Positions 46,313 to 56,240 are shown, counted from the first letter of the stretch. The stretch is 64,000 bases of DNA from Hyphomicrobiales bacterium (GCA_900469445.1 UBXM01000001.1:663237-727236), one strand, 5' to 3'. Program-made: numbers and translations. Notes: generated by a model from the sequence alone, not told the origin.

Positions 46313-47269
46313 ATGACAGACAATCAGATCACATCGCGGTCAAAGGCAGCCGACGGGGTTACCAATGGCTTCCTCGTTGCAGCGCTCTATCATTTCGCCC
46401 GCTTCGAACGTTTCGAGGCGTTCCGCGAGCCGCTTCAGGCTTTCTGTGACGAAAACGGCATCAAGGGAACGCTGCTGATCGCCCGCGAAGGGATCAACGG
46501 CACGGTGGCCGGCACCGACGATGCGATCGCGCGCCTGCTCGCCCATCTGCGCGCCCAGCCGGAATTCGCCAAGCTGGAGCACAAGGAAAGCCGCGCGTCG
46601 AAAATGCCGTTCGTACGGATGAAGGTGAAGCTCAAGAAAGAGATCGTCACCATGGGCGTCGAGGATATCGACCCCAACCGCATCGTCGGCACCTATGTCG
46701 ATCCGAAGGACTGGAACGCGCTGATCTCCGATCCGGACACCATCCTCATCGACACGCGCAACGATTACGAGACCGCGATCGGCATCTTCAAGGGTGCAGT
46801 CGATCCGAATACCAAGACCTTCCGCGAGTTTCCCGATTGGGTGCGCAACAATACCGGTCTGCACAACAAGCCGAAGATCGCCATGTATTGCACCGGCGGC
46901 ATCCGTTGCGAAAAGGCGACGGCCTTCATGAAGGAGGAAGGCTTCGAAGAGGTCTATCACCTCAAGGGCGGCATCCTGAAATATCTCGAGGAAGTGCCTG
47001 CGGAAGACAGCATGTGGGAAGGCGCCTGCTTCGTCTTCGACGAGCGCGTCTCGGTCGAGCACGGCCTGAAGGAAGGCAATCACAAGCTCTGCCACGCCTG
47101 CCGCAATCCGATCACGGCAGAAGAGATCACCTCGGACAAATACGAGGAAGGCGTCTCCTGCTCGAATTGCTACGATAGCCGGACGGAAGAAGACCGCCTG
47201 CGTTACCGCCAGCGGCAGCTGCAGATCGCGCTCGCCAAGAAGCGCGGTCTCAAGCATATCGGTAGCTGA
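46313..47269 (+). CDS. trhO: tRNA uridine(34) hydroxylase TrhO
   Basis: A 318-residue rhodanese-type enzyme, formerly YceA. The N-terminal domain ([32 protein letters not shown]) is followed by the rhodanese domain with the active loop [10 protein letters not shown] (Cys near 193) and a C-terminal cysteine-rich zinc segment ([17 protein letters not shown]). It hydroxylates U34 of tRNAs using a prephenate-independent oxygen route. The ATG at 46313 is used, with a TTG at 46304 as alternative. It starts 17 bp after the CHAD gene stop, so cotranscription is possible. Confidence 0.92.
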   Translation: MTDNQITSRSKAADGVTNGFLVAALYHFARFERFEAFREPLQAFCDENGIKGTLLIAREGINGTVAGTDDAIARLLAHLRAQPEFAKLEHKESRASKMPFVRMKVKLKKEIVTMGVEDIDPNRIVGTYVDPKDWNALISDPDTILIDTRNDYETAIGIFKGAVDPNTKTFREFPDWVRNNTGLHNKPKIAMYCTGGIRCEKATAFMKEEGFEEVYHLKGGILKYLEEVPAEDSMWEGACFVFDERVSVEHGLKEGNHKLCHACRNPITAEEITSDKYEEGVSCSNCYDSRTEEDRLRYRQRQLQIALAKKRGLKHIGS

Positions 47270-47280
47270 GAGAATAGCGT

Positions 47281-47601
47281 GTGAAAAATGTTCTGTTCGT
47301 CTGCAGTCAGAACAAGCTGCGCAGCCCGACAGCAGAGCAGGTATTCGCCAACTGGCCAGGCATCGAGACTTCGTCGGCAGGCACCAACAACGACGCCGAA
47401 AACCCGCTCTCTAACGAACTTGTCGAGTGGGCCGACATCATATTCGTGATGGAACGCGCCCACCGCACCAAACTGCAGGCGAAATATCGTGCAGCGATGA
47501 AAGGTGTCCGCCTCGTCTGCCTCGACATTCCGGACGATTACCAGTTCATGGACCCAGGTCTCGTTGAACTTCTGAAGGCGAAGGTCCCGCGACATCTCTG
47601 A
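47281..47601 (+). CDS. Low-molecular-weight protein tyrosine phosphatase-like protein
   Basis: A 106-residue protein beginning MKNVLFVCSQNKLRSPTAE. The Cys at 8 and Arg at 14 fit the CX5R phosphatase loop, and FMDPGLVELL carries the expected Asp. It belongs to the smaller COG4551-type subgroup, shorter than the usual 150 residues. GTG start. The stop codon is 14 bp before the convergent GGDEF-EAL stop. Substrate unknown. Confidence 0.8.
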   Translation: MKNVLFVCSQNKLRSPTAEQVFANWPGIETSSAGTNNDAENPLSNELVEWADIIFVMERAHRTKLQAKYRAAMKGVRLVCLDIPDDYQFMDPGLVELLKAKVPRHL

Positions 47602-47615
47602 CAGACCGGACAAAG

Positions 47616-49814
47616 CTAGGTCAGCGAAAAGATCGCCCTGCGTTCGTCACGCTGGAAAAGTCCGTCGATATCCTCTGCCGCCATCGGCTGGCCGAACAGA
47701 TAACCCTGCAACTCATCACAGCCCGTAAGCCGCAGCTGCAAAGCCTGCGCATCCGTCTCCACGCCTTCGGCCGTGACGGGAATATCCAGCGAACGTGCAA
47801 GCGCCACGGTTGCCTGCAGCAGGTCGACCGCGCTTCGCTCATGATCGAGCGCATGGATCAGTGACTTGTCGATCTTCATCCGGTCGAAACCGAACTGGCG
47901 GAGATAACCGACGCTCGAAAAACCGGCCCCGAAATCGTCAAGCGCGATATGCACGCCCAAACGCCGCAACTCCGCCATCGAGGTCTTGGCGCGATCGGCA
48001 TTCTGGATGAAATAACCTTCGGTCATCTCCAGCGTGATGTCTGCCGGGCTGGCATCGGTGCGCCGGAGCACCGATGCGACATTCTGCGGAAAAGCCGGAT
48101 CACGGAACTGCCCGGGAGATATGTTGACCGAAAGCTTGAGGCCCGGCCAGCGCTTCACGGTTTCGCATGCGCGTTGCAGCACGAAGATGCCGAGCTGATC
48201 GATCAGGCCGGAGGATTCTGCGATCGGGATGAAGACATCCGGAGAGACCGAACCATGTCCCTTGCGGTTCCAGCGGGCGAGCGCTTCCACGCCGACAATC
48301 CTGCCATCCTGAGCCGAGACGACCGGCTGATAGACGACCGTCAGCTCCTGGTGCTCGATGGCATTCCTGAGATCGATCTCCAGCCGATGGCGTTCCTCCC
48401 GCTCGGCGTCCATATCCGGTGTGTAATATTCGAAGCGACTGCGCCCGCCATCCTTGGCGCGATACATGGCCATGTCGGCACGGCGGACAAGCTCACCGCC
48501 ATTAACCGTTCCATCCGGCGATATCGCAATCCCGATACTGGTTCCGATCACCGCCACCCGCTCGCCGATGATGAACGGTTCCTCGAAAAAGCCGAAAATG
48601 CGCCCGCACAAGTCCGTCGTCTGCTCGCCCGGATTTTGCGACAGAACGGCGATCGCAAATTCGTCGCCTCCCACGCGGGCAAGCACCGCTCCGTCGCCCA
48701 CAAGGATCCCGAGCCCAGCCGCCACGCTGCGGATCAAGGTGTCTCCGGTTCCGTGCCCATAGGCATCGTTGACTTCCTTGAACCCATCGAGATCGAGGTA
48801 AAGCAGCGTCACGCTCTGCCCGCTACGCGCGCCCTCCTCCACGATCTCGTCCAGAGCCACAAAGAAGCCCGAGCGGTTCATGAGACCGCTCAACCTGTCG
48901 GTCATCGCAAGGCGACGTGCTGCAGCCTCGTCCGCTTTCAGGCGGTTGAGCGTATTCGTGCCGGCGACCAGCAGAAGCAGGAAGAAGAGCCCGACCATGG
49001 CAACCGCACTGTAGACGAGCGGGCGAACCTGCACATAGCTGACATCGCCCGGCTTGCGCGGCATCCAGCCGAGTTTCGCCAGAAGGCGGCCATGGACATT
49101 GCGGATTTCGACAGCATTGGGCAGTTCTTCGCTTGCGCCGACGAAGTGCAGACCGCCGATAACATAGGTCTCCCCGAGCGAGGCAACCTTGTCGTCATCC
49201 AGATGGCGGGCAAATACGAGATAGCGCCGGCTCTCTTGCGGCACGTCGATAGAACCTGACTTCTGGCGGACCAGAGCAACACCGGTGATCGAGATACCCT
49301 TGTTCGTGGCGGTAAAACCGGTCGCCTCAGGTACGCTTTCGGGGCCGGCAGACCTCGCCTTGTCGAACAGGGTCCACAGAGAAGCATCGAAATAATCTCC
49401 GGGCGCCCAGTCGACGGGATGACCATCCTGATAGGCCATCAGCACGTTGCGGTGGGCGTCCAGCAGGATGGCGACATCGAATAGATCGCTGTTTGCGGTC
49501 ATGTCGCCGAAATTGCTGACGATCCAGCCCTGGCCATCGGGAGCATAGACGAAATTGGCCGCATCGTCCCATGCCGCATAGTCGTTCAGCGTCGCGTGAA
49601 GCTGATTCTGGAAGGTTCGCACGGCACCGCTGGTGGTCGCACGCGAGCGCTGTTCATCGAGATTGTTGGTGTGATCGGCGATCCGGTTGACGGCCGTCAG
49701 AATGAAAACGGTTACGAGAAAGACGACAATCGCAAAGGCGCCGAGCATCGAGGTCACGGCGGACTTTCGCCCAACATTCATGGGGCGTCGCAAACGGAAT
49801 GGTAACAGCCCCAT
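47616..49814 (-). CDS. CHASE4-GGDEF-EAL protein
   Basis: A 732-residue protein. An N-terminal membrane helix (residues 23-44) and a periplasmic CHASE4 sensor (about 50-265) are followed by a second membrane helix, a GGDEF domain (RVGGDEFAI) and an EAL domain (VEALARW, ALDDFGAGFSSVGYLRQFGFDRMKIDKS). Both active sites look complete. The RxxD inhibitory site is not obvious. It has no accompanying regulator and a separate promoter region towards metQ. It would sense something in the periplasm and change c-di-GMP. Confidence 0.93.
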   Translation of the reverse strand: MGLLPFRLRRPMNVGRKSAVTSMLGAFAIVVFLVTVFILTAVNRIADHTNNLDEQRSRATTSGAVRTFQNQLHATLNDYAAWDDAANFVYAPDGQGWIVSNFGDMTANSDLFDVAILLDAHRNVLMAYQDGHPVDWAPGDYFDASLWTLFDKARSAGPESVPEATGFTATNKGISITGVALVRQKSGSIDVPQESRRYLVFARHLDDDKVASLGETYVIGGLHFVGASEELPNAVEIRNVHGRLLAKLGWMPRKPGDVSYVQVRPLVYSAVAMVGLFFLLLLVAGTNTLNRLKADEAAARRLAMTDRLSGLMNRSGFFVALDEIVEEGARSGQSVTLLYLDLDGFKEVNDAYGHGTGDTLIRSVAAGLGILVGDGAVLARVGGDEFAIAVLSQNPGEQTTDLCGRIFGFFEEPFIIGERVAVIGTSIGIAISPDGTVNGGELVRRADMAMYRAKDGGRSRFEYYTPDMDAEREERHRLEIDLRNAIEHQELTVVYQPVVSAQDGRIVGVEALARWNRKGHGSVSPDVFIPIAESSGLIDQLGIFVLQRACETVKRWPGLKLSVNISPGQFRDPAFPQNVASVLRRTDASPADITLEMTEGYFIQNADRAKTSMAELRRLGVHIALDDFGAGFSSVGYLRQFGFDRMKIDKSLIHALDHERSAVDLLQATVALARSLDIPVTAEGVETDAQALQLRLTGCDELQGYLFGQPMAAEDIDGLFQRDERRAIFSLT

Positions 49815-49900
49815 AAAACCCCTCTCTAAACCAGAAGTTTATCGCGGCCATTCCTTCAAATACAGTTAAGATTGCACTCAAATACCCGCCTAAAACACGA

Positions 49901-49933
49901 CAGCCCCTCACGCATATCCTGCGTAAGGGGCTG
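49901..49933 (-). terminator. Terminator after the metNIQ operon
   Basis: CAGCCCCTTACGCA pairs with TGCGTGAGGGGCTG with one mismatch over a 5-base loop. On the minus strand it is followed by TCGTGTTTT. It lies about 90 bases after the last metQ stop, which is the natural end of that transcript. Confidence 0.65.
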
Positions 49934-49968
49934 TAATTCATCAATCTTTTTGCGTGGCACTTTCCACA

Positions 49969-49994
49969 CATCGATCAGGATTTCCTGATCGATG
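49969..49994. repeat. 26-bp perfect inverted repeat after metQ
   Basis: CATCGATCAGGA-TT-TCCTGATCGATG has perfect 12-bp arms around a 2-base centre, 27 bases after the metQ stop. It has no T tract, so it looks like an mRNA-end stem or a protein-binding palindrome rather than a plain terminator. Confidence 0.6.
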
Positions 49995-50020
49995 TCTAGG
50001 CAGCGTCCAGCCTTGTCAGA

Positions 50021-50797
50021 TTACCAGGACGGGATCAGAGCGCCCTTGTATTCATCATTGATGAACTTGCGGATGCTTTCGTCGTGATAGGCTTCAACCA
50101 GCGTCTTGGCCCAGGAAGCATCCTTGTCGGCAGAGCGGACAACGATGATGTTGGCGTAAGGCGACTTTTCGCCTTCGATGGCGATTGCGTCCTTCTTCGG
50201 GTTCAGGCCGGCTTCCATGGCGTAGTTCGTGTTGATGACGGCGGCATCGACGTCATCGAGCGAACGCGGCAGCTGGGCAGCGTCGAGTTCGGAGAATTCG
50301 ATATTCTTCGGGTTCTCGACGATATCGGCAGGCGTGACCTTGATACCGGCATCGTCCTTGAACTTGATCAGGCCCTTGGAGGCCAGAACCAGCAGGGCGC
50401 GACCGCCATTGGTCGGGTCGTTCGGGATGGCAACGGTGTCGCCGTCCTTCAGTTCGTCGAGGCTCTTGACCTTCTTGGAATAGACGCCCATCGGCGTAGT
50501 GATCGTCTTGCCGATGGCAACGAGATCGAACTTGCGGTCAGCGATCTGGTTGTCGAGGTAAGGCTGATGCTGGAAAGAGTTGGCCTGGATGTCGCCATCG
50601 TTCAGGGCCTGGTTCGGCACGACATAGTCGGAGAACTCAATGATATCGATGTTGAGGCCCTTGGTCTTGGCGACTTCGGCGACCTTTTCCATGATGTTGG
50701 CGTGTTCACCCGGCGTAACGCCGACCTTTATGTCTTCGGCAAGTGCCGAGCTTGCAGCAGCAAGCGCAAATGCGGCGGCGAGTACGAGCTTCTTCAT
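50021..50797 (-). CDS. metQ: MetQ-type methionine-binding protein, second copy
   Basis: A 258-residue NlpA/MetQ-family solute-binding protein of the MetNIQ importer. The signal MKKLVLAAAFALAAASSALA lacks a lipobox Cys, so it is predicted to be soluble and periplasmic. The VGVTPGEHANIMEKV motif and YANIIVVRSADKDASWAK are typical of the family. It is closely related to the gene just upstream, sharing the QLPRSLDDVDAA segment. The start has GAGGAAA. Ligand could be methionine or a related amino acid. Confidence 0.93.
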   Translation of the reverse strand: MKKLVLAAAFALAAASSALAEDIKVGVTPGEHANIMEKVAEVAKTKGLNIDIIEFSDYVVPNQALNDGDIQANSFQHQPYLDNQIADRKFDLVAIGKTITTPMGVYSKKVKSLDELKDGDTVAIPNDPTNGGRALLVLASKGLIKFKDDAGIKVTPADIVENPKNIEFSELDAAQLPRSLDDVDAAVINTNYAMEAGLNPKKDAIAIEGEKSPYANIIVVRSADKDASWAKTLVEAYHDESIRKFINDEYKGALIPSW

Positions 50798-50886
50798 TGG
50801 ATGTTTCCTCACGATTTTTGTTGGGTTTTATGGCGCCACCGGCCCCTTGTCTTGGGAGCGGACCGAAGACGCAATCGGTTAAGTGC

Positions 50887-51666
50887 TTACCAGGTCGGCG
50901 TGATCGCGCCCTTGAATTTCTCTTCGATGAAGGCCGAAACTTCCGGGCTATGGTAGCTTTCGACGAAGGTCTTCACCCAGTCGGCATCCTTGTCCTTGGC
51001 GCGCACCGCGATGACGCCGACATAGGGAGCCTTGGTGCTTTCCTGGAAAATGCCGTCCGTCTTGGGGTTCAAGTCGGCGGCAAGTGCGTAATTGGTAGTG
51101 ATCGCGGCAAGATCCACGTCATCGAGCGAACGCGGCAGCTGCGCGGCATCGAGCTCTAGGATATTGAGCTTCTTCGGGTTTTCCGTGATGTCGGCAACCG
51201 AGGCCTTCACCCCGATACCATCCTTCAGCGTGATCAGCTTCTGGTCGGCCAGCAGCAGAAGCGCGCGCGCACCGTTGCTCGGGTCGTTCGGGATGGCAAC
51301 CGATGCGCCGTCCTTCAGCTCGGACAGAGCCTTGAGCTTCTTCGAATAACCGGCCATCGGGAAATTCACCGACTTCGCCACGCTGACGAGATCGAGCTGC
51401 CGCTCCTTCACCTGGTTGTCGAGATAGGGCTGGTGCTGAAACGAGTTGATGTCGAGATCGCCATCCGACAGCGCCTGGTTCGGCACGACGTAATCGGAGA
51501 ATTCGACGACGTCGAGTTCGAGCCCCTTCTTGGCGGCGACTTCCTTCACCTTCTCGACGATCTGCGCATGCGGACCGGGTGTCACGCCGACCTTCTTGGT
51601 TTCGGCAAGAGCCGCACCGGTGGAAAAGAGTGCGGCAAGCGTGGCTGCAACAATCAGTTTCTTCAT
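50887..51666 (-). CDS. metQ: MetQ-type methionine-binding protein, first copy
   Basis: A 259-residue paralogue of the following gene, with the signal MKKLIVAATLAALFSTGAALA again without a lipobox. It contains VGVTPGPHAQIVEKVKEVA, QLPRSLDDVDLAA and YVGVIAVRAKDKDADWVK. It lies 22 bp after metI and starts after AGAGGGG. The pair probably arose by tandem duplication and would let one permease accept ligand from two binding proteins. Confidence 0.93.
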   Translation of the reverse strand: MKKLIVAATLAALFSTGAALAETKKVGVTPGPHAQIVEKVKEVAAKKGLELDVVEFSDYVVPNQALSDGDLDINSFQHQPYLDNQVKERQLDLVSVAKSVNFPMAGYSKKLKALSELKDGASVAIPNDPSNGARALLLLADQKLITLKDGIGVKASVADITENPKKLNILELDAAQLPRSLDDVDLAAITTNYALAADLNPKTDGIFQESTKAPYVGVIAVRAKDKDADWVKTFVESYHSPEVSAFIEEKFKGAITPTW

Positions 51667-51688
51667 TATAATTACCCCTCTGAAGCAA

Positions 51689-52357
51689 TCAGTTCTTGCG
51701 ATTACGTTTGTCGAAGCGGCGGGCCAGCGCGTCGCCTGCGCTCTGGACCAGCTGGACGAGCACGATCAGCACGACGACAACGGCAAGCATCATGTCCGGC
51801 ATGAAGCGCTGGTAGCCGTAGCGGATGCCAAGGTCGCCCAGACCGCCACCGCCAACCGCACCGACCATTGCCGAATAACCGATCAGGCTGACCATGGTCA
51901 TAGTCAGCGCCGCCATCAGTGAAGGACGGGCTTCCGCAAGCAGTACCTTGAAGACGATCTGCGCCGGCGTGGCACCCATGGCGCGGGCGGCCTCGATCAG
52001 ACCCTTGTCGATCTCGCGGATCGCCGCCTCGACCAGACGCGCGAAGAAGGGAATGGTCGCGATCGTCAGCGGCACGATCGCCGCATAGGTACCGATCGAC
52101 GTGCCCGTAATCAGGCGCGTGAACGGAATGATCGCCACAACCAGAATGATGAAGGGCGTTGAACGCGCCGCATTGATGATCAGGCCGACGATGCGGTTGA
52201 TCGTCGGAGCCGGAAACAACTCGCCCCTGCCGCTGGTGGCCAGGAAAATGCCGATGGGCAGACCGATCAGCGAACCGATCACCCCCGCCGCCGCAACCAT
52301 CTGCAGCGTCTGGCCAAGCGATTTCAGGATAAGGTTCAGCATCATATCAGGCGACAT
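51689..52357 (-). CDS. metI: MetI-type methionine ABC permease
   Basis: A 222-residue permease with five membrane segments. The EAA loop [29 protein letters not shown] lies at about 135-163 and couples to MetN. SPFD-like periplasmic starts and [16 protein letters not shown] fit MetI. The ATG at 52357 has GGAGG upstream and overlaps the end of metN by 11 bp. The upstream open frame continues in the wrong context and is not used. Confidence 0.94.
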   Translation of the reverse strand: MSPDMMLNLILKSLGQTLQMVAAAGVIGSLIGLPIGIFLATSGRGELFPAPTINRIVGLIINAARSTPFIILVVAIIPFTRLITGTSIGTYAAIVPLTIATIPFFARLVEAAIREIDKGLIEAARAMGATPAQIVFKVLLAEARPSLMAALTMTMVSLIGYSAMVGAVGGGGLGDLGIRYGYQRFMPDMMLAVVVVLIVLVQLVQSAGDALARRFDKRNRKN

Positions 52358-53465
52358 AACCGAGCACCTCCGTGGAAAGGCCGGTTTCGGCATAGAAGCG
52401 ATTGGCCCGCTCGATAACGGCAGGGTCGGCGGAATAGGAAACGACCAGCGAGCCGAACGGCTTGCCACCGATCTCCTCGATCCCGCCGGCAAGAATGTTG
52501 ACATCGGAACCGAGCTCGGCAACCAGCCGGCCGGTCAGTGGCTGGAAAGCCGTCTCCCCGAAGAAGACCAGCCGCACCAGCGCCCGGTCACCCACGGAAG
52601 GTGAATGCTTGATGCCCGTCCGCAGCCATTCCGGCAGCGCGAGGGATGATGCAAGCAGCGTCCACGTCGTGTCGTGTTTCGGGCTGGCATAGACGTCGAA
52701 GACTTTGCCCGACTCGACGATCAGCCCCCTGTCGATGACAGCGACGTCGGTTGCGATCGTCTTCACCACTTCCATCTCGTGAGTGATGAGCAGCACGGTC
52801 AGGCCAAGTTCGGCATTGATGCGCTTCAGCAGTTCGAGAATGGACTGCGTCGTTTCCGGGTCGAGTGCCGAAGTCGCCTCGTCCGAAAGCAGCAGCTTCG
52901 GATCGGTCGCAAGCGCACGGGCGATACCGACACGCTGCTTCTGGCCGCCCGAAAGTTCCGAAGGATAACTTCCCGCCTTGTCGCCGAGACCCACGAGATC
53001 GAGCAGCGGCCCGACCTTGGCCTTGATCGTCTTGGCGTCGACACCAGCAATTTCCAGCGGCAGCGCGACATTGTCGAAGGCCGTGCGCGACGACAGGAGA
53101 TTGAAGTGCTGGAAGATCATGCCGATCTGGCGGCGCAGATCCCGCAGGCTCGATTCCGGCAGGCCGCCAACTTCCGTTCCGTCGACGATGACCTTGCCGG
53201 AAGTCGGCTTCTCCAGCCCGTTGACCAGGCGAATGAGCGTGGACTTGCCGGCACCCGAGCGGCCGATAATGCCGGTGATCGCGCCGTGGGCAACGGTGAA
53301 ATCGATCCCGTCAAGGGCCGTGAAGGCGGGCTGGCCGCCCGTACCGCCGAAGCGCTTCGTTACGCCCTCGAAGGAAACCATGGGAGTGCTGGAAGGCGCT
53401 CCCTGGCCTGTTCCCCCTGGCTGGGCGGACGGCGCGACATGTGTCGCGGCATGCTGGATGGTCAT
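52347..53465 (-). CDS. metN: MetN-type methionine ABC ATPase
   Basis: A 372-residue ATPase. A 28-residue variable N-terminus rich in Gly, Ser and Gln precedes the domain with [10 protein letters not shown] (Walker A), [15 protein letters not shown] (signature) and [12 protein letters not shown] (Walker B). The C-terminal NIL domain ([15 protein letters not shown] and [24 protein letters not shown]) is the regulatory methionine-binding part that closes the transporter when cellular methionine is high. It is the first gene of metN-metI-metQ-metQ. Confidence 0.96.
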   Translation of the reverse strand: MTIQHAATHVAPSAQPGGTGQGAPSSTPMVSFEGVTKRFGGTGGQPAFTALDGIDFTVAHGAITGIIGRSGAGKSTLIRLVNGLEKPTSGKVIVDGTEVGGLPESSLRDLRRQIGMIFQHFNLLSSRTAFDNVALPLEIAGVDAKTIKAKVGPLLDLVGLGDKAGSYPSELSGGQKQRVGIARALATDPKLLLSDEATSALDPETTQSILELLKRINAELGLTVLLITHEMEVVKTIATDVAVIDRGLIVESGKVFDVYASPKHDTTWTLLASSLALPEWLRTGIKHSPSVGDRALVRLVFFGETAFQPLTGRLVAELGSDVNILAGGIEEIGGKPFGSLVVSYSADPAVIERANRFYAETGLSTEVLGYVA

Positions 53466-53712
53466 TTGAAACTCACGAGTTAAGTCAGGTCATAATAACG
53501 GCGAGAATGCCGCTCGATCACGCGCCCATTCGGCACATTCGATGACAGGTGACTTTCCGGAGCATACGATCGGCTTTCTCTGAAAAAGGCCTAGCAGCCT
53601 TGTTGGTGGCAGATCAATGCCCCGGCTACAGCCTATTTCCTAGGGATGGAATTTCAATTATTCGCGAACAAGGAAAAAACTCTTCCCAAGCCCCTCTCAG
53701 ACCTGACGTTTG
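53466..53712. other. metN upstream region, no gene seen
   Basis: A 247-bp gap between the divergently-oriented metN start and the GH1 gene end. I examined it for a SAM-responsive leader and saw no clear conserved stem pattern. GAAAAAGGCCTAGCAGCCTT near 53582 is a short imperfect hairpin. Confidence 0.4.
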
Positions 53713-55086
53713 TCAGCTTGCCTTGTGGTTACCACCGGGAAATTGCGACGCCAGTTCGCGATACCATTTTCCGCTCTTTTTCACCGTCCGCTCCTGGGTC
53801 TCGTAATCGACGTAAACAAGACCGAACCGCATCCGGTAACCCTCCGCCCACTCGAAATTGTCCATCAAGCTCCAGGCGAAATAGCCCTTCATCGGATAGC
53901 CATCCGATACGAGATCGGCAACGACCGAAAGATGCTCGACATAATAATCGAGCCGCGGCTGGTCATCGATCTCCCCTTTTTGCGGCCCCATATTATAGGC
54001 GGCGCCGTTCTCGGTCACATAGCAGTCGGGCAGATCGTAGCGACGATAAAGATCCTCGACCAGCGACTTCATTGCCGGCGCATAGATTTCCCAACCGATA
54101 TCGGTCACCTGCTGGCTGACAAAAGGCGCTGCCTGCGTGGCAGGATAGACCGCCGCTTCCGTCGGATCGTTGGTCACGCGCATCGGCGTGTAATAGTTGA
54201 GCCCCCACCAATCGAGTTTCTGGCTGATGATCGAAAGATCGCCGTCTTCGATCTTCGGCATCTTCTCGCCCAGCGCCTCGATCAGCGAGGGCGGATATTC
54301 ACCCTTGAACACCGGACCGAAGAAAGCACCGTTGTGAAAATCGAAGGCCCGTTCGGCAGCCGCCTTGTCCTCGGCGCTCTCTGAACCTGCAATGACGGAA
54401 TGTGCGTTCAGCACGAGCCCCACCGGCACATCCGGCGTCACATGCCGAATGGCCTCGACGGCAAGGCCATGCGCCAGATTGGTCGTGTGCATGGCGGCAA
54501 GCGCCGCCTCCATATTGCGTTCGCCCGGCGCATGTACGCCGAAAAGATGCGACAGCCAGACCGAGCACCAGGGTTCGTTGAAGGTTGCCACCGAATCCAG
54601 CCGGTCGCCCAGCCGGGCCATGACCACCTTTGCGTAACGCTGGAACGCATAGGCTGTCGATCGCGCCGTCCACCCCCCATCTCCCATTAGCGAAAGCGGT
54701 AGGTCCCAATGATAGAGCGTCGCATAAGTCTTGATGCCGCGCGCCTTGCAGCCGTCGACAAGCCGGTCGTAGAAATCGAGACCCTTTTCATTGATACGGC
54801 CGGTCCCTTCCGGAATGATCCGTGGCCACGCGATCGAAAACCGGTAGCCTTCGACGCCCATCTCCTTGATGAGATCGAGATCCTCTTCCAGACGATTGTA
54901 GTGATCGCAAGCGACATCGCCGTTATCGCGGTTGAACACCCGCCCCGGCATGTTGGAAAAGGCATCCCAGATTGAAGGCTTGCGTCCGTCAACTTTCGTC
55001 GCGCCTTCGATCTGAAATGCGGCGGTTGCAACGCCGAACAGAAAGTCGCCGGGAAAACGAGCAGCAAAGATCTTCGGGTCGGTCAT
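53713..55086 (-). CDS. GH1 family beta-glucosidase
   Basis: A 457-residue GH1 enzyme. The acid/base motif TFNEPW has E171, and the nucleophile motif YVTENGA has E359. The start MTDPKIFAARFPGDFLFGVATAAFQIEGAT is typical of the family. It hydrolyses beta-glucosides and probably cellobiose or aryl glucosides in the cytoplasm. It lies divergently from the gluconate dehydrogenase genes, across a 447-bp AT-rich region. The ATG at 55086 is preferred over a longer upstream reading. Confidence 0.95.
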   Translation of the reverse strand: MTDPKIFAARFPGDFLFGVATAAFQIEGATKVDGRKPSIWDAFSNMPGRVFNRDNGDVACDHYNRLEEDLDLIKEMGVEGYRFSIAWPRIIPEGTGRINEKGLDFYDRLVDGCKARGIKTYATLYHWDLPLSLMGDGGWTARSTAYAFQRYAKVVMARLGDRLDSVATFNEPWCSVWLSHLFGVHAPGERNMEAALAAMHTTNLAHGLAVEAIRHVTPDVPVGLVLNAHSVIAGSESAEDKAAAERAFDFHNGAFFGPVFKGEYPPSLIEALGEKMPKIEDGDLSIISQKLDWWGLNYYTPMRVTNDPTEAAVYPATQAAPFVSQQVTDIGWEIYAPAMKSLVEDLYRRYDLPDCYVTENGAAYNMGPQKGEIDDQPRLDYYVEHLSVVADLVSDGYPMKGYFAWSLMDNFEWAEGYRMRFGLVYVDYETQERTVKKSGKWYRELASQFPGGNHKAS

Positions 55087-55533
55087 GGGCAAGCTGTCCT
55101 CTTCACGATAATCGCACCGGACACAGATCGCCCGGCCATCCATTGCCGACCTCAATAGCAGATATGCGGAAGCTTTGCAGGAGCAACGATGACGCGCAGA
55201 AGCCCATCAAAGAACACCCTGAAGTAGCCGATTTCATAAGCCTGGCGCTTTGAATGGCCTCCAAATCCACACGCAAAGATAGGTAAATCTCATATTTTTT
55301 TGGATGAAATTTCCAGAATACAACTATATGGAAATACAATTTTAGCGCTAACTATTCATATATAGAAAATCATTCTCAATTTCGGCCAAAATCTGGCGAA
55401 GTTTAGCCTTTCGATCCTTGAACTGCTCAGACTGCGGCGATAGAGCGCAGGTGTCATAGTGACGCCACACTCCCATTCGGTGGCCTCACGTCGATTTCCA
55501 AGGCTGTACCCCTCAGCCACCAAGGAGTGAACA
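55087..55533. other. AT-rich divergent promoter region
   Basis: A 447-bp region between the GH1 and gluconate dehydrogenase genes. The stretch 55280-55390 is strongly AT-rich and holds an inverted pair ATTTCCA-N13-TGGAAAT (55309-55335) and the perfect palindrome TTAGCGCTAA (55342-55351). No gene was recognised. Confidence 0.6.
55341..55352. promoter_or_regulatory. LacI-type operator candidate
   Basis: TTAGCGCTAA is a perfect 10-bp palindrome with a central CG, typical of operators of the LacI family. It lies 256 bp upstream of the GH1 start and 183 bp upstream of the gluconate dehydrogenase start. The regulator that would use it is not encoded next to it. Confidence 0.45.
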
Positions 55534-56235
55534 ATGAGAGATATTCCGGGCTTGCCGTCCCGTAGAGGTTTCCTGAAAGCCTCCGCGGCGACCGCGGCCA
55601 TCGCAAGCATTGCGGTCCCTGCAAAGGCCGAAGAGAAGCCGGAGCCGGTGGCGCTTACCGAGTATAAACCGGACTGTCTCAAGCCCAGTGAGTGGGCTTT
55701 CGTGATGGCAGCGGTAGCGAGACTTATCCCGTCGGACGGCGAAGGCCCCGGCGCGATCGAGGCACGCGTTCCCGTCTTCATCGACAAGCAGCTCGCCGGC
55801 GATTACGGCAAGGCGTCCGACTGGTACATGGTTGGCCCCTATCAGCCGGCAGCAAGCCCGCTGCGCGGCTGGCAGACCCCGCTCAACCCGCTGGAAACCT
55901 ACCAGCAGGCGATCCCGGTCTTCGACGACTGGTGCAAGGCCACCCACGGCAAGATCTTTGCCGAACTGGATGCGGAAACCCAGGACAAGGCCCTCACCTC
56001 GCTCCAGAAGGACGAGATGAAGATCAAGCCGGAACTGCGCGAGTTCTTCTCGATTCTGCTCGCCAACACCAAGGAAGGTTATTTCTCAGACCCGATGTAT
56101 GGCGGCAACCATGGCATGGCGGCCTGGAAATATATCGGCTTCCCCGGCGCCCGCGGCTCCTACAGGGAATGGGTCGGCAAGCATAACGTCAAGTATCCGC
56201 TTGGCCCCGTCTCGATCTCCGGCGAAAGGGGTTAA
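55534..56235 (+). CDS. Gluconate 2-dehydrogenase subunit 3 family protein
   Basis: A 233-residue subunit. The leader SRRGFLKASAATAAIASIA is a twin-arginine signal, so the flavin-loaded complex would be exported through Tat by hitchhiking. The mature domain fits the gluconate 2-dehydrogenase subunit 3 family. It is followed 5 bp later by the GMC flavoprotein gene. AAGGAGTGAACA precedes the start. Confidence 0.92.
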   Translation: MRDIPGLPSRRGFLKASAATAAIASIAVPAKAEEKPEPVALTEYKPDCLKPSEWAFVMAAVARLIPSDGEGPGAIEARVPVFIDKQLAGDYGKASDWYMVGPYQPAASPLRGWQTPLNPLETYQQAIPVFDDWCKATHGKIFAELDAETQDKALTSLQKDEMKIKPELREFFSILLANTKEGYFSDPMYGGNHGMAAWKYIGFPGARGSYREWVGKHNVKYPLGPVSISGERG

Positions 56236-56240
56236 GCACC

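Noticed and set aside
53466..53712. A SAM-responsive riboswitch before metN
   Set aside because: The region was read on the minus strand for the conserved purine-rich and pseudoknot segments of SAM-II and none was recognisable. A covariance search would settle it.
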